From Oscillospiraceae bacterium (GTDB lineage: Bacteria > Bacillota > Clostridia > Oscillospirales > Ruminococcaceae), in assembly GCA_031280965.1 (NCBI GenBank), contig JAITFZ010000021.1, forward strand, positions 51,015-115,014: a DNA stretch of 64,000 nt. Reading direction: 5' to 3'. Position numbers and translations under genes: made by a program. Position 1 is the stretch's first letter. Each line of letters starts with the position of its first letter. Shown piece after piece: positions 30,569-40,632 of this stretch. Below the pieces are notes generated by a model. That model was not told the origin of the DNA, made no database searches, and saw only the letters and a program-made list of their open reading frames with translations.

Positions 30569-31090
30569 CTAATCATTTACCGCTACCATTGCAAAGCGTA
30601 TAACCTTTTCGCCTATTTTGTAGCCTTTTTGGAATGTTTGTGTGATTTCGCCGGAACCGAAATTCTCATCGCTGACTTTCTGCACGGCTTGGTGATACGA
30701 TGGATTGAATTCGCCTTCGGTGATTATTTCCTCCACACCGAGCGCTTTGAGCGTCTCAAGGAAACTGTTCTGAATCATCTCGATTCCCTTTTTGTAATTT
30801 GCGTCGGTGCAGTCCGCCTGAAGCGCGCGCTCCAGATTATCAAGCACCGGCAGAAATTCTACAGCAACCCTCGCCGTAACATCGGCTTCAAGTTCAATCC
30901 GCTCTTTTGCCGTGCGTTTACGATAGTTGTCGTACTCTGCCATAGTACGCAGAAGCCGGTCATTAAGCTTCTCGATTTCGCTTGCTTCTTTCTTTGTTTC
31001 TGTTTCATTTTGCGGGAGAACAGGTTCGCCCTCCCCTACACATTGCGCTATTTCTTCTTCCGCCGCCTTTGGTTTTTCTTTCTTTGCCAT
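30569..31090 (-). CDS. grpE: Nucleotide exchange factor GrpE
   Basis: 173 residues. Acidic N-terminus, long coiled coil (LNDRLLRTMAEYDNYRKRTAKE) and C-terminal beta domain (FLPVLDNLERAL ... FNPSYHQAVQ ... VIRFAMVAV). Exchanges ADP for ATP on DnaK. Follows hrcA by 22 nt. Confidence 0.96.
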   Translation of the reverse strand: MAKKEKPKAAEEEIAQCVGEGEPVLPQNETETKKEASEIEKLNDRLLRTMAEYDNYRKRTAKERIELEADVTARVAVEFLPVLDNLERALQADCTDANYKKGIEMIQNSFLETLKALGVEEIITEGEFNPSYHQAVQKVSDENFGSGEITQTFQKGYKIGEKVIRFAMVAVND

Positions 31091-31112
31091 TTGAACGCCT
31101 CCTTTTTTTACG

Positions 31113-32144
31113 TCATTCTTCCTCGTCTTCCGACAACGATAACATATCTGTCACTTTGTCTGCGAAATATTCTATATAGGGGATTATCTTCTTATAATCT
31201 AACCTCATCGGACCTATAACCCCGAAAGAGCCCGCCTGTTTGCCGCCCTTGTTGAAACTGCCGGTAATAATACTTGAGTTTTCCACCACGAATGTGTCCT
31301 TCTCCTTACCGAGCATGACGTTTATGCCGGAAAACGCCGTATCTAAAAGCTCTGAGAATTCGTTTCTGCTTTCAAGCAGGGAGATAATTTCATTCTTTTG
31401 CAGCTCCTCGCGCTTAATCAGGTTAGTTTCGCCTTTCAGCATTACCCGCTTTTCCGAAAGCTCTTTCGACAATTCGGCGACTGCTTTCAGAAGCGGCGAC
31501 AACGTCATCATGTAGCTTCCGAGCGCGGCGGCAAGCCCGTCGATGTATTCGTCCGAGATGTTCCCTATGTTAAGCCCCGCAAGGTTTTCATTAAGGAACC
31601 GCGTGAAAAACTCCATCTGCTCATTTGTTAAGTCAAAGCTGAGCCGGCAGACACGATTCTTTATATTGCCCTCGGACGTAATCAGCAGAAGCACATAAAC
31701 CCTGCGCCCGGTCGGAATCAGCTCTACTTTGGTTATGACCGAGAAGCGCGCAGTCATATTCGTGGATACGATTGCACAATCGGTAAGCTCGGCAAGGGCG
31801 CGTGATGCGCTTTCAATTAAGACTTCATCGTCTTCCGCGTCAATTTGATTGAAAAAGAGGTCGATTTCCTCCCTTTCGCTCTCGGAAAGCGTACGCGCAT
31901 CGGTAGTATCGCTCATCATGCGTTCAATATAAAATCTGTAACCCTTGATTGTAGGAACCCGTCCCGCTGAAGTATGCGGATGGTCAAGGTAGCCCTGCAC
32001 TTCAAGGGACGCCATCTCGTTGCGAATGGTCGCGCTCGACACGGGAAAGCCGAGCTTATCCTTCACGGCGTTCGAGCCTACCGGCTCACCCGTGCGGATA
32101 TATTCGTCAACTATAGCCTCAAAGATTTTAAACATTCGTTCCAT
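31113..32144 (-). CDS. hrcA: Heat-inducible transcription repressor HrcA
   Basis: Represses class I heat-shock genes by binding CIRCE. 343 residues: winged helix (EAIVDEYIRTGEPVGSNAV, SSATIRNEMASLEVQGYL, HPHTSAGRVPT) then GAF-like and dimerisation regions. ATG 32144 or 32135 could be the start; GGTGA lies just before the first. The CIRCE element is in its own promoter, so the operon is autoregulated. Confidence 0.96.
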   Translation of the reverse strand: MERMFKIFEAIVDEYIRTGEPVGSNAVKDKLGFPVSSATIRNEMASLEVQGYLDHPHTSAGRVPTIKGYRFYIERMMSDTTDARTLSESEREEIDLFFNQIDAEDDEVLIESASRALAELTDCAIVSTNMTARFSVITKVELIPTGRRVYVLLLITSEGNIKNRVCRLSFDLTNEQMEFFTRFLNENLAGLNIGNISDEYIDGLAAALGSYMMTLSPLLKAVAELSKELSEKRVMLKGETNLIKREELQKNEIISLLESRNEFSELLDTAFSGINVMLGKEKDTFVVENSSIITGSFNKGGKQAGSFGVIGPMRLDYKKIIPYIEYFADKVTDMLSLSEDEEE

Positions 32145-32177
32145 AATTCACCATTTAGCAGTCATCGTTTCAGAGTG

Positions 32178-32204
32178 TTAGCACTCGAAGCGCAAGAGTG
32201 CTAA
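32178..32204 (-). promoter_or_regulatory. CIRCE operator
   Basis: Perfect TTAGCACTC, 9-nt spacer, GAGTGCTAA. It begins at about the predicted transcription start of the hrcA promoter, the classical place for HrcA binding. Confidence 0.97.
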
Positions 32205-32208
32205 ATGT

Positions 32209-32237
32209 ATTCTATCATGTTTTAAAGATGTTGTCAA
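32209..32237 (-). promoter_or_regulatory. hrcA operon promoter
   Basis: Minus strand TTGACA (32232-32237), 17-nt spacer, TAGAAT (32209-32214), just upstream of CIRCE. Confidence 0.9.
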
Positions 32238-32278
32238 TAGGTTTTGAAAAAAAATTAAAAATATTTTTAAAATAACTA

Positions 32279-32307
32279 TTGACTTTTTAAAACTAATGTG
32301 TTAAAAT
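32279..32307 (+). promoter_or_regulatory. Promoter of the aroF-trp operon
   Basis: TTGACT, 17-nt spacer, TAAAAT, just upstream of the T-box leader and divergent from the hrcA promoter. Confidence 0.85.
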
Positions 32308-32318
32308 GAGAAAAATTA

Positions 32319-32643
32319 AATATTTATACGAAACCGTTGAAGCGGAGATAAAAACAGTATATGCGCTCACAGAGAGTCTGGCATGAAACATGATATGTTT
32401 TCATGCAGTGCTGAGAACAGACAGAAAAGCAGACTGTTAAATGGACCGCGGAGGGCATGGGTTAAATGCAGATTCGCAAGAAACTGCCGAGTATCTCATG
32501 ACGTGTAGGCATACGTGAGTTGCCGGGGTTCTGGTTGGAATCCGTTAAGAGTGCGGCGTTTTTGCGCTGTAAATCAAGGTGGCACCGCGGATAATTATTC
32601 GTCCTTGATAAAGCTTTCTTATGGCTTTATCGGGGATTTTTTG
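32319..32643 (+). ncRNA. T-box riboswitch, tryptophan-type
   Basis: Leader RNA sensing uncharged tRNA. Seen: stem I features (GGAGATA, AGTA, AGAGAG), the T-box sequence AAGGTGGCACCGCGG (32576-32590) and a terminator (CCTTGATAAAGC / GGCTTTATCGGGG followed by T-run, about 32602-32643). The likely specifier codon is TGG at 32442-32444 followed by the expected purine A; this fits tRNA-Trp and the trp genes downstream. Exact pairing was not computed. Confidence 0.92.
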
Positions 32644-32677
32644 TTATTAAAAGCGATTTTTTGAAGGAGTGGGAAAA

Positions 32678-33694
32678 ATGGTATTCATTTTAGAACCAAA
32701 AGCGGAACAGGAAAAAATCAACAGTTTTATTTTAAACTGGGAGGAAAAGGGATTTTCCACGATTCTAAGCGTAGGTACGGAGCATACGGCAGTATGCCTA
32801 ATCGGAAACACCGCGGCGGTTGATTTAGACCATGTTGTGCATACAACGGATATTGTGGCTTACGGAAAGCGCATTACCGAGCGGTACAAAGCGGTGAACC
32901 GGACTGTTCACGAAAACGTCAGCACGGTCATAAAAGTCGGTGACGTCAGCATTGGCGAGGGCTTTTTCACGGTGATTTCGGGCCCGTGCAGTGTTGAAAG
33001 CGAGGAGCAAATTCTGACAATCGCGAAAAGCGTAAAATCAAGCGGCGCGAGGGTTCTGCGCGGCGGCGCGTTCAAACCCAGAACTTCGCCATATGACTTC
33101 CAGGGTACGAGGGCGGAGGGGTTACAAATGCTTGTCCGCGCCAAAAATGAAACGGGGTTGCCGATTGTTTCGGAAATCATGAACCAGACGCAGATTGAAT
33201 TATTTGAAGATGTTGATATAGTGCAAATAGGCGCAAGGAATATGCAGAACTATGATTTGCTAAGGGCTGTCGGAGGCATGAAACAGCCCGTGCTGTTAAA
33301 GCGCGGATTGTCGAATACAATTGAAGAGTTGCTGATGAGCGCGGAATACATCGTCGCTTCCGGTAATCCGAATGTTATTCTGTGCGAGAGAGGAATCCGC
33401 ACTTTTGAAACGATGACGCGCAATACTCTCGATTTATCCGCTGTGGTTCTGTTAAAACAAAAATCACATCTGCCTGTGATTGCCGACCCGAGCCATGCCG
33501 CCGGCATCCGGAGTTTAGTGGCGCCGCTCGCAAAAGCGATTTTAGCTGTAGGCGCGGACGGCATAATGGTTGAAACGCATAACGACCCCGCAAGCGCCCT
33601 GTGTGACGGAGCGCAGTCGCTTGATTTGGAACAATTCGGTACGCTCATGAATGATTTGAAAAAACGTGCAGAGCTTGAGGAAAAGGAGATATAG
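32678..33694 (+). CDS. aroF: 3-deoxy-7-phosphoheptulonate (DAHP) synthase, AroF type with N-terminal regulatory part
   Basis: First enzyme of the shikimate pathway. About 338 residues: a ferredoxin-like N-terminal part (about 1-80) and a catalytic barrel with FTVISGPCSVES, GGAFKPRTSPYDFQG, QIGARNMQNYDLL, LKRGLSNTIEE, ADPSHAAG. ATG 32678 is used because GAAGGAG abuts the in-frame GTG at 32669. First gene after the T-box; its presence couples the common pathway to tryptophan demand. Confidence 0.94.
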   Translation: MVFILEPKAEQEKINSFILNWEEKGFSTILSVGTEHTAVCLIGNTAAVDLDHVVHTTDIVAYGKRITERYKAVNRTVHENVSTVIKVGDVSIGEGFFTVISGPCSVESEEQILTIAKSVKSSGARVLRGGAFKPRTSPYDFQGTRAEGLQMLVRAKNETGLPIVSEIMNQTQIELFEDVDIVQIGARNMQNYDLLRAVGGMKQPVLLKRGLSNTIEELLMSAEYIVASGNPNVILCERGIRTFETMTRNTLDLSAVVLLKQKSHLPVIADPSHAAGIRSLVAPLAKAILAVGADGIMVETHNDPASALCDGAQSLDLEQFGTLMNDLKKRAELEEKEI

Positions 33695-33696
33695 GT

Positions 33697-35151
33697 ATGT
33701 ACAGACCTACATTGGACGAAGCGAAAAATGTAAGCTCCGGCTATAAAATTATCCCTGTCAGCACCGAAATGTTAGCAGATGAAATTACGCCGGTTATGCT
33801 GCTCAAGAAACTCAAAAAAGTCAGCGGTAATTGTTTTATTTTGGAAAGCGCTGAGGATTCAAAAAGATGGGGGAGATATACGTTTTTAGGCTTTGACCCA
33901 AAGATGGAAATTAGCTGTCTGAACGGCGTTACTACTATTAACGGCAAATCGAAAACCGAAAATCCGAACGTCGCTGTTCAAAAAATTTTAAATGAACACA
34001 AGAGCGTAAAATTCGATTATCTGCCGCCGTTTACAGGCGGATTGATGGGGTATTTCGCTTATGATTATGCGAAATATTCTGTGCCGGAATTAAAGCTTGA
34101 TGCGCCGGACGATGAGAAATTTAACGATGTTGACTTAATGCTTTTCGATAAGATTATTGCTTTTGACAATTTCAAGCAGAAAATTACCTTAATTGTTAAT
34201 ATCCGCACGGAAAATCTTGAAGAAGGCTATGAAAAAGGCATAAAACAGCTTGAATATATCAGGGCTTTAATAACAGGCGGCGAACCGGAAGTTACCGCAC
34301 CGGCACAATTGAAATCAGAGTTTAAACATCTTTTCACGAAAGAAGAGTTCTGCTTTTTGGTAAATAAGGCAAAAGAGCATATTGAAGCGGGTGAGATTTC
34401 CCAGGCAGTGCTTTCCAACCGGCTTGAAGCGGATTTTGAAGGCAGTATTTTAGACGCATACCGTCTGCTCCGCACCATGAATCCGTCACCGTACATGTTC
34501 TATTTTTCGGGCAGTACGCTTGAAATAGCGGGCGCTTCCCCCGAAACCTTGGCAAAGCTTCACAACGGCAGGCTGTTCACTTTCCCGATTGCGGGAACCC
34601 GCCCGAGAGGCGCTGACGCTCATGAGGATGCGCTGTTGGAACAAGACCTGCTTTCCGATAAGAAAGAGCTTTCGGAGCATAATATGCTTGTGGACTTGGG
34701 GCAGGATGATTTGAAGAAAATCAGTAAACCGGGTAGCGTAAAAATAGAAAAATACATGCGTATTCTTCGTTTTTCGCACGTAATGCATATATGCTCTGAA
34801 ATCAGCGGGGATATACGCGAAAACCTGACAGGACTTGATACAATCAACGCCGTTCTCCCTGCGGGAACGTTATCGGGCGCGCCGAAAGCCCGCGCCATGC
34901 AAATCATAAACGAACTCGAAAACAACAAGCGCGGAATTTACGGCGGCGCAATAGGTTATCTCGACTTCACCGGGAATATGGACACTTGCATCGCAATCAG
35001 AATCGCATATAAAAAAGGCGGAAAGGTCTTTATTCGTTCGGGTGCGGGAATAGTCGCGGAGTCGGTTCCCGAAACCGAGTATCAGGAATGTGTTAATAAG
35101 GCGGAAGCGGCAGTTAACGCAATTGAAAGAGCGGCAGAGGGGATAGAATAA
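33697..35151 (+). CDS. trpE: Anthranilate synthase component I
   Basis: Makes anthranilate from chorismate using ammonia from TrpG. 484 residues. The LLES-like FILESAEDSKRWGRYTFLG motif for tryptophan feedback, PSPYMFYF, GASPETLAKL, IAGTRPRG, FSHVMHICSEISG, GTLSGAPKARAM and the active-site RSGAGIVAES are visible. RBS AGGAG. No trpG follows; trpD overlaps by 1 nt (TAATG). Confidence 0.97.
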   Translation: MYRPTLDEAKNVSSGYKIIPVSTEMLADEITPVMLLKKLKKVSGNCFILESAEDSKRWGRYTFLGFDPKMEISCLNGVTTINGKSKTENPNVAVQKILNEHKSVKFDYLPPFTGGLMGYFAYDYAKYSVPELKLDAPDDEKFNDVDLMLFDKIIAFDNFKQKITLIVNIRTENLEEGYEKGIKQLEYIRALITGGEPEVTAPAQLKSEFKHLFTKEEFCFLVNKAKEHIEAGEISQAVLSNRLEADFEGSILDAYRLLRTMNPSPYMFYFSGSTLEIAGASPETLAKLHNGRLFTFPIAGTRPRGADAHEDALLEQDLLSDKKELSEHNMLVDLGQDDLKKISKPGSVKIEKYMRILRFSHVMHICSEISGDIRENLTGLDTINAVLPAGTLSGAPKARAMQIINELENNKRGIYGGAIGYLDFTGNMDTCIAIRIAYKKGGKVFIRSGAGIVAESVPETEYQECVNKAEAAVNAIERAAEGIE

Positions 35152-36161
35152 TGATAAAAGAAGCGATTATCGCATTATCGAAAAAGCAGAACCTGACTTA
35201 CGATACCGCCGAAGCCGTAATGAACGAAATCATGAGCGGTGAAGCAAGCCCTGTTCAAATGAGTGCGTACCTTACCGCGCTCAGCCTTAAAGGCGAAACC
35301 ACCGACGAAATCACGGCATCGGCTTTTGGTATGCGTTCGCATTGCGTACGGCTTTTGCACGACATAGATGCCCTTGAAATCGTCGGTACGGGCGGCGACC
35401 ACGCAAATACCTTTAATATTTCCACGACGGCGGCTATAATTACGGCGGCGGCGGGAATCCCTGTTGCAAAGCACGGAAACCGCAGTGCATCAAGCAAATG
35501 CGGAACTGCCGACGTGTTGGAAACCCTCGGCGTTAACATCAATATTCCACCTGAGAAAAGCGCCGAGCTTCTCAAAAACATCGGAATATGCTTCATGTTT
35601 GCACAGAACTATCATATTGCGATGAAGTTTGTAGCGCCGATACGACGCGAACTCGGCATAAGAACGGTTTTTAACATTATTGGCCCTCTAACCAATCCTG
35701 CCGGCGCAAAAATGGAGCTGATGGGCGTTTATGACCGTGCATTGGTAGAACCGCTCGCGCAGGTGATGTGCAATCTCGGCGTAAGAAATGCAATGGTGGT
35801 TCACGGCGAGGACGGACTTGACGAAATTTCCATGAGCGCACCGACTTTCGTGTGCGAAGTTAAGGACGGCTGGGTTAAATCATATACAATTACACCGGAG
35901 CAGTTCGGGTTTGAGCGGTGTGAGCAGAAAGAACTGCAAGGCGGAGACCCGACCGAGAACGCCGAAATCCTGAAAGCGCTGTTATCGGGCAAAGCCGGTG
36001 CAAAACGCAGTGCCGCAGTGCTTAACGCGGCGGCGGCAATGTTTATCACGGGCAGATATGAGTCGATAGAGGCGGCTGTTAAAGTCGCGGAGGACGTAAT
36101 AGACAGCGGCAAGGCGCTACAGAAACTCAATGATTTTATTCGTTATTCAAACGAGGAGTAA
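35151..36161 (+). CDS. trpD: Anthranilate phosphoribosyltransferase
   Basis: 336 residues, standalone (not fused to TrpG). Motifs: GTGGDHANTFNIST (PRPP binding), KHGNRSASSKCGTADVLE and the FNIIGPLTNPAG stretch. Transfers phosphoribose to anthranilate. Starts inside the trpE stop. Confidence 0.97.
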   Translation: MIKEAIIALSKKQNLTYDTAEAVMNEIMSGEASPVQMSAYLTALSLKGETTDEITASAFGMRSHCVRLLHDIDALEIVGTGGDHANTFNISTTAAIITAAAGIPVAKHGNRSASSKCGTADVLETLGVNINIPPEKSAELLKNIGICFMFAQNYHIAMKFVAPIRRELGIRTVFNIIGPLTNPAGAKMELMGVYDRALVEPLAQVMCNLGVRNAMVVHGEDGLDEISMSAPTFVCEVKDGWVKSYTITPEQFGFERCEQKELQGGDPTENAEILKALLSGKAGAKRSAAVLNAAAAMFITGRYESIEAAVKVAEDVIDSGKALQKLNDFIRYSNEE

Positions 36162-36165
36162 GCAA

Positions 36166-36211
36166 GGAAAATGTCGTTTTCATTCTCCGCTGGTGAAGAA
36201 AGGGCTTTATG
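36166..36211 (+). repeat. Dispersed RBS-bearing repeat, copy 4 (short form)
   Basis: GGAAAATGTCGTTTTC, then CCGCTGGTGAAGAAAGGGCTTTATG; the last ATG is the trpC start. It sits between trpD and trpC inside the operon and lacks the hairpin segment of copies 2 and 3. Confidence 0.72.
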
Positions 36212-36970
36212 AAAATATTACATGAAATTACAGAGCGCACAAAAGAGCGTATCGAAGCACGAAAACGTGAAGTTTCTCCTATTGAGGTGAGCGCGAAAGC
36301 ACATTCGCTTCCGACAGACGGCTTTTCATTTGAGAAAGCGTTAAAATCCGATGATATAGCTTTTATCTGCGAAGTTAAAAAAGCTTCGCCGTCTAAAGGG
36401 ATAATCTCGGAAGACTTCCCCTACCTCGAAATAGCACAAAGCTACGAAGCGGCGGGCGCGGCGGCGATTTCCGTACTGACCGAGCCGTATTATTTTAAAG
36501 GCGCGGACTCATATTTGCGCGAAATTGCAGATGTTGTGAAAATACCGTTATTACGCAAGGATTTCACGATTGACAGTTATATGATTTATGAAGCGAAAGT
36601 ACTCGGCGCCGATGCAGTGCTGTTAATCTGCGCGGTTCTTGACCGCGGCGCAGTCGCCGAATATATCGGTATCGCCGACAGTCTCGGGCTTTCCGTGCTT
36701 GTGGAGATTCATGATGAAGATGAAGCGGAAACAGCACTCTCTGCCGGTGCGAGAATCATAGGTGTAAATAACCGTAATCTTAAAACTTTTGAGGTTGACA
36801 TAACGTTAAGCGAACGGCTTAGAAAGCTTGTGCCCGACAACGTAATATTCGTAGCCGAAAGCGGGATTACAACACGCGAAGATGTTTCGCGGCTGCGGAA
36901 AATCGGAGCAGACGCCGCACTTGTCGGTGAAGCCTTGATGAGAGGAACAAAATTAGAATGGTTAAGGTGA
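36209..36970 (+). CDS. trpC: Indole-3-glycerol-phosphate synthase
   Basis: 253-residue TIM barrel. FICEVKKASPSKGII (catalytic Lys/Glu), LTEPYYFKGADSYL, LLRKDFTID, GVNNRNLKTF and VAESGI are conserved. Start codon and RBS (AAAGGG) come from a dispersed repeat. Overlaps trpF by 13 nt. Confidence 0.97.
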   Translation: MKILHEITERTKERIEARKREVSPIEVSAKAHSLPTDGFSFEKALKSDDIAFICEVKKASPSKGIISEDFPYLEIAQSYEAAGAAAISVLTEPYYFKGADSYLREIADVVKIPLLRKDFTIDSYMIYEAKVLGADAVLLICAVLDRGAVAEYIGIADSLGLSVLVEIHDEDEAETALSAGARIIGVNNRNLKTFEVDITLSERLRKLVPDNVIFVAESGITTREDVSRLRKIGADAALVGEALMRGTKLEWLR

Positions 36971-37530
36971 AGATTTGCGGATTAAAGCGCCCTGTCGATA
37001 TAGAATCCGTGAACACGGAGAAACCCGATTACATCGGATTCGTTTTCGCCGAAAGCAAGCGTAAAGTTACGCCTGAGCGGGCGGCAGAATTGCGAAAGCT
37101 GTTGAATTGCAATATTATTCCGGTTGGTGTATTTGTTGATGAAAGTATTGAAAATATATTTTCGATGGTGTATAATAATGTAATTGATGTAATTCAGTTG
37201 CATGGCTCTGAAAGCGAGGAATACATACGTGAATTAAAGCAATTAACAGGCAAGCCGGTAATTAAGGCGAGCGGTAATTCACGGTCGGCAGATTTTCTGC
37301 TGTTCGACAATGCAATACCGGGTTCGGGTCAAATGTTCGACTGGGCAACGATTGAAAAAACAGACAAACCATTTTTCTTGGCGGGCGGGCTTCACGCGGG
37401 AAACGTAACGGAAGCAATCAAAAAAAACGCCCCTTATGCCGTGGATGTCAGCAGCGGCGTGGAAACCGGCGGGGTTAAAGACCCTGCAAAAATAAAAGAA
37501 TTTATCAGGAGAGCGAGAAATGAGTATTAA
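36958..37530 (+). CDS. trpF: Phosphoribosylanthranilate isomerase
   Basis: 190 residues. [11 protein letters not shown] (catalytic Cys), [36 protein letters not shown] and [13 protein letters not shown] (catalytic Asp) are present. Overlaps trpC at its start and trpB at its end. Confidence 0.96.
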   Translation: MVKVKICGLKRPVDIESVNTEKPDYIGFVFAESKRKVTPERAAELRKLLNCNIIPVGVFVDESIENIFSMVYNNVIDVIQLHGSESEEYIRELKQLTGKPVIKASGNSRSADFLLFDNAIPGSGQMFDWATIEKTDKPFFLAGGLHAGNVTEAIKKNAPYAVDVSSGVETGGVKDPAKIKEFIRRARNEY

Positions 37531-38710
37531 AAAAGGCAGATTCGGGGAATTCGGCGGGCAGTATGTCGCCGAAACCCTGATGAGCAATTTATACGCACTT
37601 GAAAAAGCGTATTTGCATTACAGAGATGATGCAGACTTCCAAAAAGAACTGCTTGGTTTACTGCAAAAATATGCAGGCCGCCCTTCTCTGCTGTACTTCG
37701 CGGAGAAAATGACGGCTGACCTCGCAGGTGCGCGGATTTATCTGAAGCGCGAGGACTTAAACCACACCGGCTCACACAAAATCAACAATGTGTTAGGGCA
37801 GGTTCTGCTCGCGAAGAAGATGGGAAAAACCCGCGTGATTGCCGAAACCGGCGCGGGTCAGCACGGGGTCGCGACAGCAACAGCCGCCGCACTCATGGGA
37901 CTTAAATGCGAAATTTTCATGGGTAAGGAGGACACTGAACGGCAGGCGCTTAACGTGTTCAGAATGGAACTGCTCGGAGCTAAGGTACATCCGGTTACGA
38001 GCGGCACAATGACACTAAAGGATGCAGTGAACGAAACCATGCGTGAATGGGTTTCACAAATTGATGATACTCATTATGTAATCGGCTCGGCAATGGGGCC
38101 GCACCCGTTTCCGACGATGGTGCGCGACTTCCAGAAAATCATCGGCAGTGAAATTAAAGCGCAAATCCGGCAAGCCGAGGGCAGGCTTCCGGATGCCGTA
38201 GTCGCCTGTATCGGCGGCGGAAGTAACGCAATCGGCGCATTTTTCGAGTTTATAGATGACACAAAGGTTCGTTTAATTGGCTGTGAAGCGGGAGGGAAAG
38301 GCGTTGACACCTCTGAAAATGCCGCGACCATGACGAACGGTACGCCCGGCATTTTCCACGGCATGAAGTCGCTCTTCTGTCAGGACGAATACGGACAGAT
38401 TGCGCCCGTATTCAGTATTTCAGCAGGGCTTGACTATCCAGGAATAGGACCCGAACACGCGCATTTGGCAGAAATAAAGCGCGCCGAATATGTCGCGGTA
38501 ACCGACAAAGAAGCTGTCAGCGCGTTTGAGTATTTATCACATACGGAGGGGATTATCCCTGCGATTGAAAGCGCACACGCAATTGCCTATGTGCGGGAAC
38601 TCGCACCGACAATGAGCAGAAATCAAGTCATAGTCGTGAACTTATCCGGCAGAGGCGACAAAGACGTCGCGTCTATTGCGAGGTTTAAAGGAGTTGAAAT
38701 TAATGAATAG
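37520..38710 (+). CDS. trpB: Tryptophan synthase beta subunit
   Basis: 396 residues. PLP-binding lysine in [32 protein letters not shown], glycine loop [16 protein letters not shown] near the end. Condenses indole with serine. Confidence 0.98.
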   Translation: MSIKKGRFGEFGGQYVAETLMSNLYALEKAYLHYRDDADFQKELLGLLQKYAGRPSLLYFAEKMTADLAGARIYLKREDLNHTGSHKINNVLGQVLLAKKMGKTRVIAETGAGQHGVATATAAALMGLKCEIFMGKEDTERQALNVFRMELLGAKVHPVTSGTMTLKDAVNETMREWVSQIDDTHYVIGSAMGPHPFPTMVRDFQKIIGSEIKAQIRQAEGRLPDAVVACIGGGSNAIGAFFEFIDDTKVRLIGCEAGGKGVDTSENAATMTNGTPGIFHGMKSLFCQDEYGQIAPVFSISAGLDYPGIGPEHAHLAEIKRAEYVAVTDKEAVSAFEYLSHTEGIIPAIESAHAIAYVRELAPTMSRNQVIVVNLSGRGDKDVASIARFKGVEINE

Positions 38711-39473
38711 AATAACAAATGCATTCAAAAACAAAAAGGCGTTCATCGCGTTTATCACGGGCGGAGACCCCGACATTGAAACGACCGGGAAGTTAATTAT
38801 CGAAATCGCGCAATCGGGTGCAGATATAATAGAAATCGGCGTACCGTTCTCCGACCCCGTGGCGGAGGGCGCAGTAATTCAAGAAGCCGACGAACGGGCG
38901 TTGCTCGGCGGCTGTACAGTCGATAAGCTGTTCGATATGGTGAAGAAAGTCCGCGGAAAGGTAGAAATTCCGCTACTCTTCATGAGCTATATTAATCCCG
39001 TCTTTGTTTACGGCAAAGCGCGGTTCATGCAGAAATGCGCCGAATGTGGGATTGACGGCATCATTATACCCGATTTACCCTTTGAGGAAAGGGATGAGCT
39101 GTCAGCCGAATGTGCAAAGTATAATATAACTCTAATTTCTATGATTGCGCCGACCTCGGGAGAAAGAATCGAAGTCATTGCGAAAGAAGCCGAGGGTTTC
39201 ATTTATTGTGTGTCTTCGCTCGGTGTTACGGGAGTCAGGGGGGAAATAAACACCGACATTTCAGAAATGATAAAAAGAGTGAAGAGCGTTTCAGATGTTC
39301 CGTGTGCTGTGGGTTTTGGAATATCGGCGCCGGAGCAGGTACGGGAGATAGCGGCGGTATCGGACGGCGTGATTATCGGGAGCGCGATTGTAAAAATCAT
39401 TGGAGAGCATGGCAGAGAATGTGTTGAGCCGGTGAAGCGGTTTGTGTCACAAATTACACGCCGGACAGACTGA
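38703..39473 (+). CDS. trpA: Tryptophan synthase alpha subunit
   Basis: 257 residues. Catalytic Glu in [19 protein letters not shown], Asp in [17 protein letters not shown] and GFGIS are conserved. ATG 38703 has AAAGGAG 9 nt upstream and overlaps trpB by 8 nt. Its 3' end overlaps the convergent decarboxylase beta gene by 20 nt, with no obvious terminator between. Confidence 0.97.
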   Translation: MNRITNAFKNKKAFIAFITGGDPDIETTGKLIIEIAQSGADIIEIGVPFSDPVAEGAVIQEADERALLGGCTVDKLFDMVKKVRGKVEIPLLFMSYINPVFVYGKARFMQKCAECGIDGIIIPDLPFEERDELSAECAKYNITLISMIAPTSGERIEVIAKEAEGFIYCVSSLGVTGVRGEINTDISEMIKRVKSVSDVPCAVGFGISAPEQVREIAAVSDGVIIGSAIVKIIGEHGRECVEPVKRFVSQITRRTD

Positions 39474-40626
39474 ACATAATCCCCGCTACCACCGCACTTC
39501 CTATAATCGCCGACACCGTCGGCCCCATCGCATGCATTAAAAGGTAATTCCCCGGGTCCGCTTCCTGCCCGATTTTCTGCGTAACTCGCGCCGCCATGGG
39601 AAGCGCACTGACACCCGCCGAGCCAATCAGCGGGTTTGTCTTTTTCCCGCCGAAAAGGTACATAAGCTTACCGAAAAGCACTCCGCACGCCGTGCTTAGT
39701 ATAAACGCCGTCAAGCCGAGCCCGATAATCATAAGCGTTCTGCCGTTCAAAAAATTCTCTGCTTTGGCTGTCGCGCCGACTGCCATTCCGAGCATAATTA
39801 TAACAATGTTCGCAAGCTCATTCTGAGAGGTTTTAACAAGACGGTCAACCACTCCGCTTTCCTTAAATAGGTTTCCGAACATCAGCATACCGACAAGCCC
39901 AAGCGCATCGGGAATAATAAATCCCACTAAAACAGTTACAATAATCGGGAAAAAAATTCTTTCTTTTTTTGACACAAAACGGAGCTGCGCCATTCTTACC
40001 GCGCGCTCTTTTTTTGTGGTTAAAAGCTTCATGACCGGCGGTTGAATTACCGGAATAAGCGCCATATACGAGTATGCCGCAATAGCAATCGGCCCAAGCA
40101 TTTCAGGGGCTAATCTCGTAGTCAGCCAAATGGTTGTCGGACCGTCCGCACTGCCTATTATAGCAATTGATGCAGATTCATTTAAAGGAAACCCGAGCGC
40201 AAACGCCCCTAAAAACGTCAGGAAAATCCCTGCTTGCGCCGCCGCGCCGAGCAGAAAGCTTGACGGGTTCGCGATTAAAGGCCCGAAGTCGGTCATGCAG
40301 CCGACTCCGAAGAAAATAAGCAACGGAAATATTTGCAGCTTCACACCAATGTAAAGTATATCAAGCAGTCCGCCCTGATTGAACACCTGCGCGAAATTCA
40401 CTTCTTCCCCCGAAAAAAAAGCGGGGTTAAACATATTGGCGCCCGGTATATTAGTAAGCAGCATACCTACGGCAATCGGCAGAAGCAAAAGCGGCTCGTA
40501 CTTTTTCGCTATAGCCAGATATATCAGCACAAGAGAAATAGCAAGCATGATGAGTTCAAGCAAGCTTCCGTTCACAAAGCCCGATTTCTCCCACAGCTCT
40601 TTGATTGATTCTGTGAAAACCTGCAT
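39454..40626 (-). CDS. Sodium-pump decarboxylase beta subunit (OadB/GcdB/MmdB family)
   Basis: 390-residue integral membrane protein with about nine hydrophobic segments. The Na+-binding motif GSADGPTTIWL (essential Asp) and the C-terminal half repeat (LIGSAGVSALPMAARV) are typical. In oxaloacetate, glutaconyl-CoA or methylmalonyl-CoA decarboxylases this subunit decarboxylates carboxybiotin and exports Na+. Here the alpha (carboxyltransferase) and biotin-carrier genes are absent from the neighbourhood, so the substrate cannot be read. Follows the gamma-like gene by 6 nt. Confidence 0.93.
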   Translation of the reverse strand: MQVFTESIKELWEKSGFVNGSLLELIMLAISLVLIYLAIAKKYEPLLLLPIAVGMLLTNIPGANMFNPAFFSGEEVNFAQVFNQGGLLDILYIGVKLQIFPLLIFFGVGCMTDFGPLIANPSSFLLGAAAQAGIFLTFLGAFALGFPLNESASIAIIGSADGPTTIWLTTRLAPEMLGPIAIAAYSYMALIPVIQPPVMKLLTTKKERAVRMAQLRFVSKKERIFFPIIVTVLVGFIIPDALGLVGMLMFGNLFKESGVVDRLVKTSQNELANIVIIMLGMAVGATAKAENFLNGRTLMIIGLGLTAFILSTACGVLFGKLMYLFGGKKTNPLIGSAGVSALPMAARVTQKIGQEADPGNYLLMHAMGPTVSAIIGSAVVAGIMFSLSGV

Positions 40627-40632
40627 TATAAT

